In this document: in pieces, positions 1 to 4,508 of the stretch
Numbering within the stretch: the stretch's first letter is position 1
Layout of the letters: each line of letters begins with the position of its first letter
From: Methylovulum sp.
GTDB taxonomy: Bacteria > Pseudomonadota > Gammaproteobacteria > Methylococcales > Methylomonadaceae
Length of the DNA: 5,683 nucleotides
Assembly (NCBI GenBank): GCA_028713595.1
Contig: JAQTNZ010000197.1
Span: 1-5,683 of the forward strand
Direction: 5' to 3'
Notes under the pieces: model-generated
Databases searched by the model: none
What the model was told of the DNA's origin: nothing
Seen by the model: only the letters and a program-made list of their open reading frames with translations
Made by a program: the position numbers and the translations under genes

Positions 1-1
1 C

Positions 2-766
2 CATGAGCGGGTCGCCCAAGAACGCCTGCAAGAATCGCTCAAACTTTCCCATAGTATCCAAATGGGCATGTTATCGACCGCCTTCCCGCGTTTTAGTGAC
101 GGTCAGCCCATCGATTTGTTCGCAGTGATGGAGCCAGCCCGTGAAGTCAGCGGCGACTTTTATGATTTTTTCCATCTGGATCACAAAACCTTACTATTGG
201 CGATTGGTGATGTGTCGGACAAAGGTGTCCCCGCCGCCTTGTTTATGGTCATGGTCAAAACCTTAATCCGTGCCATCGCCAAACAACACACCCAACCCCA
301 TCAAGTCTTGGCGGCACTTAATCCCGAATTATGCCGCGATAACGAAGCATCCATGTTTGTCACGTTGTTTTTGGCAACCCTTGACTTGGAAACCAATATC
401 TTGACCTACAGTTTTGGCGGCCATAATCCGCCGCTCTATGTGTCCCGCTATGGGATCGTTGCCATGCTGACCGGCGATTCGGGGACGGCTCTGGGTATTA
501 TTGACGGCATTGGTTTTAGCAGCCAAACCCTCCAACTTAATCCGGGCGATAGCCTGTTGCTGTATACCGATGGCATCAGCGAAGCGATGGACAAAGACTA
601 TAACGCTTATGGCGAAGCCCGCCTTTGCGGGCTATTGACCGGATTGACCCATCATAACGCCCAAGAACTTTCCGACACCATTATCGCCGATGTCATCGCC
701 TTTACCGCCGGAGCCGAACAATCCGATGACATCACCTTATTGGCGTTACAAATAGGCAAACCGTGA
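2..766 (+). CDS. PP2C-type (SpoIIE/RsbU-like) serine phosphatase, 5'-partial
   Basis: Metal-dependent protein serine phosphatase of the SpoIIE/RsbU family. In partner-switching systems these enzymes dephosphorylate a STAS-domain antagonist in the cytoplasm. The frame is open from position 2 to TGA 764-766, giving 254 visible residues; numbering here starts at the codon at position 2. ATG 62 is not the real start: residues 1-20 form a charged helix running into the IQMGM motif (residues 19-23), which in this family links an N-terminal sensor or coiled coil to the phosphatase core. The catalytic core is complete: GDFYD (Asp52, Asp55), GDVSDKG (Asp70), GGHNPP (around 139-144), YTDG (Asp190) and SDD (Asp242/243), all expected metal-coordinating or core motifs. 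The missing N-terminus probably holds the signal-input domain, such as a response receiver, HAMP or extracellular sensor, but it lies outside the window. An RsbW-like kinase gene follows 87 nt downstream in the same frame, consistent with one operon. Family assignment is firm; the substrate, perhaps the STAS protein at 4509, is inferred. Confidence 0.93.
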   Translation, partial: HERVAQERLQESLKLSHSIQMGMLSTAFPRFSDGQPIDLFAVMEPAREVSGDFYDFFHLDHKTLLLAIGDVSDKGVPAALFMVMVKTLIRAIAKQHTQPHQVLAALNPELCRDNEASMFVTLFLATLDLETNILTYSFGGHNPPLYVSRYGIVAMLTGDSGTALGIIDGIGFSSQTLQLNPGDSLLLYTDGISEAMDKDYNAYGEARLCGLLTGLTHHNAQELSDTIIADVIAFTAGAEQSDDITLLALQIGKP

Positions 767-840
767 ACAGCCCAACACGTTTATGGTGGCTATTGTTTTG
801 GGCATCCGCAAATAAAACCGCCAATCCGATTTTATTCTGA
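763..840 (+). CDS. Candidate 25-residue micro-ORF in the phosphatase-kinase spacer
   Basis: A GTG at 763 overlaps the phosphatase stop (GTGA arrangement) and opens a 25-codon frame ending at TGA 838-840, 13 nt before the kinase ATG. The predicted peptide starts VNSPTRLWWLLFW and is short, tryptophan-rich and partly hydrophobic. The overlap is typical of translational coupling, and the frame fills almost the whole spacer. No convincing Shine-Dalgarno sequence precedes it (only a weak AGG at 753-755), and a stop-free run of this length is expected by chance fairly often. No family is recognised. It may be a coupling leader or pure coincidence. Confidence 0.15.
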   Translation: MNSPTRLWWLLFWASANKTANPILF

Positions 841-853
841 ACGGACAGAACGC

Positions 854-1315
854 ATGAACACAGCAGACAACTCAAGCAACCGTATCGGCAACCCCACCCC
901 TAACAGCCATTTTGCCCAGCGATTTCCCAATACTGTCGAGTCCTTAGAAACACTGGCAGAAGCCGTGGAGATGTTTGGCGACAAGATGGGTTGGACCAAT
1001 GCCACCGTCATGCAAATTAATCTGGTGCTGGAAGAGTTGCTCGTCAACGCCATAGACCATGGCTATCCCGATGGACGCGATGGTGAAATAGCGGTCCAAA
1101 TTAGCTGCGATGGCGATACTATCACGATTATCATCAGTGATGATGCTGACCCTTTCAACCCTTTTTTAATGGCGGCACCGGATTTGTCATTGGCCGTTGC
1201 AAACCGCCCTATCGGCGGCTTGGGCATCCATTTGGTGCGCAGCTATATGGATGGCTGCGCCTATTGTTATAGCCAACAACGCAACCAAGTGATCTTGACC
1301 AAACGCTTGCCGTGA
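854..1315 (+). CDS. RsbW-like ATP-binding anti-sigma/serine kinase protein
   Basis: A 153-residue cytoplasmic protein of the HATPase_c_2 (RsbW/SpoIIAB-like) class. Known members bind a sigma factor or other target and phosphorylate a STAS antagonist on Ser. The GHKL ATP-binding motifs are in order: N box LEELLVNAIDHGY (59-71, Glu61 and Asn65), G1-type DDADPFNPF (96-104) and G2 box GGLGIHLVRSYMD (121-133). Ala98 stands where many relatives have Gly; I recall this as tolerated in the family. Length is typical for a stand-alone RsbW-type protein, and no sensor or dimerisation domain is fused. ATG 854 is the first possible start: no ATG, GTG or TTG occurs in frame between the phosphatase stop and it. 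Its ribosome site is weak (GGA at 843-845, 8-nt spacer), which may mean translation depends on the upstream gene. It lies 87 nt after the phosphatase with no terminator between. Its binding target is not in the window. Confidence 0.92.
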   Translation: MNTADNSSNRIGNPTPNSHFAQRFPNTVESLETLAEAVEMFGDKMGWTNATVMQINLVLEELLVNAIDHGYPDGRDGEIAVQISCDGDTITIIISDDADPFNPFLMAAPDLSLAVANRPIGGLGIHLVRSYMDGCAYCYSQQRNQVILTKRLP

Positions 1316-1324
1316 CCGGTAATG

Positions 1325-1353
1325 CCATAGCCCATACCCGCAATAGGCTATGG
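1325..1353 (+). terminator. Stem-loop after the kinase gene, possible weak terminator
   Basis: CCATAGCC (1325-1332) pairs perfectly with GGCTATGG (1346-1353) around a 13-nt loop, starting 9 nt after the kinase stop codon. There is no following T-tract, so it is not a canonical intrinsic terminator. Its position suggests a 3'-end stabiliser, an attenuating hairpin or a Rho-assisted end of the phosphatase-kinase transcript. Confidence 0.4.
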
Positions 1354-1453
1354 TTGGCAAATGGATAGAGTCCCTAAATTCACATAGCGGTCATTTTGTG
1401 TGATAGGCATCCATACAACCGTGCCGGCAGCGGGGAACTTACGTTCAGGAAAC

Positions 1454-1482
1454 TTGTAATCAATGCCACTATATATTATAAA
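1454..1482 (+). promoter_or_regulatory. Candidate sigma70-type promoter for the binding-protein/STAS operon
   Basis: TTGTAA (1454-1459, 4 of 6 to TTGACA) is separated by 17 nt from TATAAA (1477-1482, 5 of 6 to TATAAT). It lies in the most AT-rich stretch of the window. Transcription would start near 1489 and leave a leader of about 50 nt before ATG 1542. Overlapping alternative -10 boxes exist (TATATT 1472, TATTAT 1474, TATAAA 1491), so the exact hexamers are uncertain. Confidence 0.45.
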
Positions 1483-1505
1483 CAGTTACTTATAAAACAA
1501 TAACA

Positions 1506-1521
1506 ATGCTAACCGAAGCAT
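1506..1521 (+). other. Small inverted repeat in the leader of the binding-protein gene
   Basis: ATGCT (1506-1510) and AGCAT (1517-1521) form a 5-bp stem with a 6-nt loop, 10 nt upstream of the Shine-Dalgarno site. It is short enough to arise by chance; a role in mRNA stability or translation is only a possibility. Confidence 0.2.
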
Positions 1522-1530
1522 CTTGCTAAT

Positions 1531-1535
1531 CAGGA
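1531..1535 (+). promoter_or_regulatory. Ribosome binding site that fixes the start at ATG 1542
   Basis: CAGGA at 1531-1535 lies 6 nt before ATG 1542, a good Shine-Dalgarno spacing. The in-frame TTG at 1536 directly abuts this site and so cannot be its start. The protein therefore begins MTEATKRLAF. Confidence 0.75.
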
Positions 1536-1541
1536 TTGATT

Positions 1542-4481
1542 ATGACCGAAGCCACTAAGCGCCTTGCTTTTTCCATATTACTGATTGTCCTTGCCGCCGC
1601 CCTGCAACTGTGGTCTGACCGACATAACCGCCATCACGGCCAAGCCCGCACCGACACCACTGCGGCTATCCCTATCGCCATTTTGCAGCACAGCTCCAAC
1701 CCGATGATGGAAGAACTCCATGCAGGGATTTTGGCTGGCCTACACAGCAAGAGCCTGGATGACGGGAAAAACCTGGCGATCACCACGTATAACCCCGAAG
1801 GCGACTTGCCCACCGGCAATTTGATGGCGCAAAAGATAACTGGCGGTGACTATCGCTTGGCGGTGTCCATTTCCACCGTGATGTTACAGGCCCTTGCCAA
1901 TGCCAACCGTAACGGGCGGGTGGCGCATGTGTTTGGCGCCGTGACCTCACCCGTGGCGGCGGGGGTTGGCATAAAAACCTTGGACAGCTTGGACAAACCC
2001 CGTCATTTGACAGGCATAGGCACACCGCAACCGGTTGCGGACATTTTCCGGTTGGCGAAACAGCTCAATCCCGCTTTAAAAACGGTTGGGGCGGTCTGGA
2101 ACCCTACCGAAGTGAATTCGGAATTTTGTACTAAACAAGCGCGGGCCGTTGCCAAAGAACTGGGGCTGACCCTCTTGGAAGCGCCCATCGAGCAGGCCAA
2201 AGATGTGCGCGAGGCCGCCGAATCCCTAGTGACGCGTGGCGTGGAAGCGTTTTGGACAGGCGGTGACGCCACCGTGAACGCCACCGTGGATAGCCTGATA
2301 GAAGTGGCCCGCAATGCGCGTATCCCGGTATTTTCCAATATCTCAGGCCATGCCAAACATGGCGGCCTGTTCGATTTGGGCGCCGATTACCACGAAGTCG
2401 GCGAAGAAATAGGCCGTATTGCCGCCGATGTTTTGGGCGGAGCCGATCCGGCCACCTTACCGGTAAAAGATTATGTGCCCAAGCACCTGCTGCTCAATGA
2501 AAAAACCCGGAGCAACTTGCGTGACGCTTGGCAATTTGACCCTGCCCTGTATGCCCAAGCCAGCCTGGTCATTGACAAAAATGGCGTGGAAACCCAGCTT
2601 AAACCTGCCGGCGGCGCACTGCCTTTGGCGGCGGCTCCCATTGCTCTAGCAACAGGGCGGACATATAAAATCGGGGTGGCGTATTTCGCACCTGAACCTG
2701 GCATTGATTCGGTCATGGCGGGATTGCGTGAAGGCCTGAAAGCGTTAGGATTGGAAGAAGGCCGTAACCTCAGCTTCCAGACCCTGCACGCGCAAGCGGA
2801 AATTGCCCAAATCCCGACCATCGGGCAAGTACTGGACAACAGCGACGTTGATGCCATTTTGACCCTGACCACACCCGTGTTGCAAGGCGTGGGCATGCTC
2901 GCCAAACATAAGCCCGTGGCGTTCACCTATGTCACCGACCCGCTGGCGGCGGGTGCGGGAAAAAGTTTTACCGAACATCTGCCCAACCTCATCGGCATCG
3001 GTTCTTTTCCGCCCGTTGCCGATATGTTGGAGCTGACGCGTAAAGTCCTGCCGGGTGTCCGCTCACTAGGTACGCTGTATAACCCTAGCGAAGCCAATTC
3101 GGTGAAAGTGGCGGCTGTTTTGCGGGAGTTATGCCAAAAAGCGGGCATCACCTTGGAAGAAATACCCATCAACACCACTTCCGAAGTGGTGCAAGCGGCA
3201 CAAGCGGCGGTGGCGCGTAAAGTCGGTGCGATCGTTGCGGTAGGTGACAACACCATGTACCAAGGTGTGGATGCAATTGCCAAAGTCGCCAAAGATGCCA
3301 ATATCCCGCTGATCCTCGACCAACCGGAATTTATCGGCCACGATGCCTTAATGGTGGTCGGTGTCGATTATAAGGAAAGTGGCCGTGCCGTCGCCGAACC
3401 CTTGGTGCAATTGCTGGCAGGGGTCAAACCTGCGGGGATTGCCTTCCGCAATGTCAGCAAAAAATCAATTTTGCTCAATGAAGCGAGCGCCCAACGCTTA
3501 CACATCACCTTCCCTGACGAATTACGCGCTTTAGCGGCTTCATCTGCCACAACCAGCCCGACAGCACCCGCCAAAGCTTTAGACCATCCTTGGAAAATCA
3601 AGCGGATGCTGTATGTGGAATCACCCCCTGCCGAAGAGGCCTTGCACGGTATTGACGATGGCCTTAAAGCGGCGGGTTTGCAAGCCGGACGTGATTTTGT
3701 CCTCAACGATGCTTCGGCCCAAGGCGATATGAGCCTGTTGTCCGGCCTTGCCGATGCGGCGGGCAGTGACGGCACCGAGCTATTGATAACCCTATCCACA
3801 CCCACCTTACAGACGGTACTGCACAAGCTCAAAAAAATCCCTATTGTCTTTACGTTTGTCGCCAATCCGATAGTTGCGGGCGCTGGGACAGACGATACCC
3901 ACCATTTGCCGAATGTCACCGGCGTTTATACCTTGGCTCCTTTCCAAGAAATGGTGGCGTTGTTGAAAGAGTATTTTCCAAAGCTACAACGTGTTGGCAC
4001 CTTGTTTACCCCTGGGGAAGACAATTCCGTCTACAATATGGACGTTTTTGAAAAAGCCGCCACGGGACAAGGGCTGTCAGTAGTCAAAATGCCGGTCAAC
4101 TCCGCCAGCGAACTGCCCAACGCCGCACTGGCAATGGCGAGCCAACCAATTGATGCTTGGGTGCAAATCTTGGACAACCCAATTGTTTCCGGCTTCACCG
4201 CCCTCACCCAAGCGGCGACCCGCGCCAAAAAACCCTTATTCACCTTTACCGAATCAGGGGTCAAGCAAGGGGCGGCCATCGCCTATTCTATGGATTATTA
4301 TCAAGCGGGTTCTGATGCCGCCCTCAAAGCCGCTGACATCATGCGTGGTAAGCGGCCAGCGGACATTGCCTTTTCCAAACCCAGCAAAATCCGGCTAATT
4401 ATCAGCGAGGCGCACGCCAAAGCCTTACAATTGCCCTTACCTGCCGAACTGGTCAATAAAGCCGACCAGCGTCTCCCATAG
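1542..4481 (+). CDS. Exported triple-domain ABC_sub_bind (TrpX-like) solute-binding protein
   Basis: A 979-residue protein acting outside the cytoplasm, probably in the periplasm. Residues 6-24 are a basic-then-hydrophobic segment, either a Sec signal peptide (possible AAA site at 18-20) or an uncleaved anchor. There is no lipobox cysteine, so it is not a lipoprotein. Three divergent copies of the ABC_sub_bind fold (PF04392/COG2984, TrpX-like) follow at about 43-325, 376-665 and 685-975. They are joined by a roughly 50-residue linker and a short Ala/Thr/Pro/Ser linker (666-683). Each copy has the NPxExNS-type motif (187-193, 514-520, 823-829) and the DY motif (282, 609, 918). Ordinary family members have one copy of about 300-330 residues, so this is a threefold internal duplication. 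Characterised relatives bind aromatic amino acids for ABC importers; the ligand here is unknown. No permease or ATPase gene is adjacent. A STAS gene follows after 27 nt, suggesting a sensory role (inference). Confidence 0.92.
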   Translation: MTEATKRLAFSILLIVLAAALQLWSDRHNRHHGQARTDTTAAIPIAILQHSSNPMMEELHAGILAGLHSKSLDDGKNLAITTYNPEGDLPTGNLMAQKITGGDYRLAVSISTVMLQALANANRNGRVAHVFGAVTSPVAAGVGIKTLDSLDKPRHLTGIGTPQPVADIFRLAKQLNPALKTVGAVWNPTEVNSEFCTKQARAVAKELGLTLLEAPIEQAKDVREAAESLVTRGVEAFWTGGDATVNATVDSLIEVARNARIPVFSNISGHAKHGGLFDLGADYHEVGEEIGRIAADVLGGADPATLPVKDYVPKHLLLNEKTRSNLRDAWQFDPALYAQASLVIDKNGVETQLKPAGGALPLAAAPIALATGRTYKIGVAYFAPEPGIDSVMAGLREGLKALGLEEGRNLSFQTLHAQAEIAQIPTIGQVLDNSDVDAILTLTTPVLQGVGMLAKHKPVAFTYVTDPLAAGAGKSFTEHLPNLIGIGSFPPVADMLELTRKVLPGVRSLGTLYNPSEANSVKVAAVLRELCQKAGITLEEIPINTTSEVVQAAQAAVARKVGAIVAVGDNTMYQGVDAIAKVAKDANIPLILDQPEFIGHDALMVVGVDYKESGRAVAEPLVQLLAGVKPAGIAFRNVSKKSILLNEASAQRLHITFPDELRALAASSATTSPTAPAKALDHPWKIKRMLYVESPPAEEALHGIDDGLKAAGLQAGRDFVLNDASAQGDMSLLSGLADAAGSDGTELLITLSTPTLQTVLHKLKKIPIVFTFVANPIVAGAGTDDTHHLPNVTGVYTLAPFQEMVALLKEYFPKLQRVGTLFTPGEDNSVYNMDVFEKAATGQGLSVVKMPVNSASELPNAALAMASQPIDAWVQILDNPIVSGFTALTQAATRAKKPLFTFTESGVKQGAAIAYSMDYYQAGSDAALKAADIMRGKRPADIAFSKPSKIRLIISEAHAKALQLPLPAELVNKADQRLP
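1668..2516 (+). repeat. Binding-domain unit I of the tandem triplication
   Basis: Residues about 43-325. It contains AVTSPVAAG (VTSP at 134-137), LTGIGTPQPVADIF, WNPTEVNS (NP at 187-188), GGDATVNATVD (Asp242) and GADYHEVG (Asp282-Tyr283). The family-typical VTDP Asp is Ser136 and GDN is GDA. It ends in KHLLLNEKTRSNL, the usual C-terminal strand region of the fold. Confidence 0.8.
2667..3536 (+). repeat. Binding-domain unit II of the tandem triplication
   Basis: Residues about 376-665. This copy is closest to what I expect of a single-domain family member: VTDPLAAGAG (464-467 VTDP), LIGIGSFPPVADML, YNPSEANSV (514-520), GDNTMYQGVD (Asp569) and GVDYKESG (Asp609-Tyr610), ending ILLNEASAQRLHITFP. 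All signature positions are retained. Confidence 0.82.
3594..4466 (+). repeat. Binding-domain unit III of the tandem triplication
   Basis: Residues about 685-975. The fold motifs remain but are altered: VANPIVAGAG (773-776), VTGVYTLAPFQEM, FTPGEDNSV (Thr823 in place of Asn), LDNPIVSG (Asp878, Leu in place of Gly) and SMDYYQAG (Asp918-Tyr919), ending LIISEAHAKALQLPLP. It is the most divergent copy at presumed ligand positions. Confidence 0.8.
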
Positions 4482-4494
4482 CCCCCACAATCCT

Positions 4495-4501
4495 AAAGGA
4501 G
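4495..4501 (+). promoter_or_regulatory. Strong ribosome binding site of the STAS gene
   Basis: AAAGGAG at 4495-4501 lies 7 nt before ATG 4509 and sits inside the 27-nt gap after the binding-protein stop. No terminator or promoter fits in this gap, so co-transcription with the binding protein is likely. Confidence 0.85.
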
Positions 4502-4508
4502 CAAGCCC

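Larger units (their letters stand above)
1316..1541 (+). other. 226-nt intergenic region
   Basis: Non-coding stretch between the kinase stop and the binding-protein start. It contains, in order, a stem-loop (1325-1353), a mixed-composition segment with no recognised gene (1360-1430), a tandem GGAACTT/GGAAACTT motif (1434-1455), an AT-rich promoter candidate (1454-1482), a small 5'UTR hairpin (1506-1521) and a Shine-Dalgarno site (1531-1535). It probably separates two transcription units of one functional cluster. I see no tRNA, riboswitch or small protein gene in it. Confidence 0.7.

Noticed and set aside
62..64. ATG 62 as the phosphatase start
   Set aside because: The frame is open upstream and the ATG falls inside the conserved IQMGM linker motif; the gene is cut by the window edge.
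1354..1370. Possible sigma54 promoter from TTGGCA at 1354-1359
   Set aside because: No TTGC-type -12 element at the required distance.
1380..1403. TCACA / TGTGA inverted repeat as a CRP-type site
   Set aside because: The half-sites are in the wrong order and 14 nt apart, unlike the TGTGA-N6-TCACA consensus.
1536..1538. TTG 1536 as the start of the triple binding protein
   Set aside because: It abuts the Shine-Dalgarno CAGGA directly; ATG 1542 has the proper 6-nt spacing.
3368..3919. Long minus-strand open frame of 183 codons, and a similar one at 2471-2926
   Set aside because: Both lie wholly antisense to the binding-protein gene, show no recognisable domain or ribosome site, and are low-complexity Ala/Ser/Arg mixtures typical of shadow frames.
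4150..4398. Plus-strand frame inside binding-domain unit III
   Set aside because: It overlaps well-conserved coding sequence in another frame and has a Pro/Lys/Ser-rich nonsense composition.
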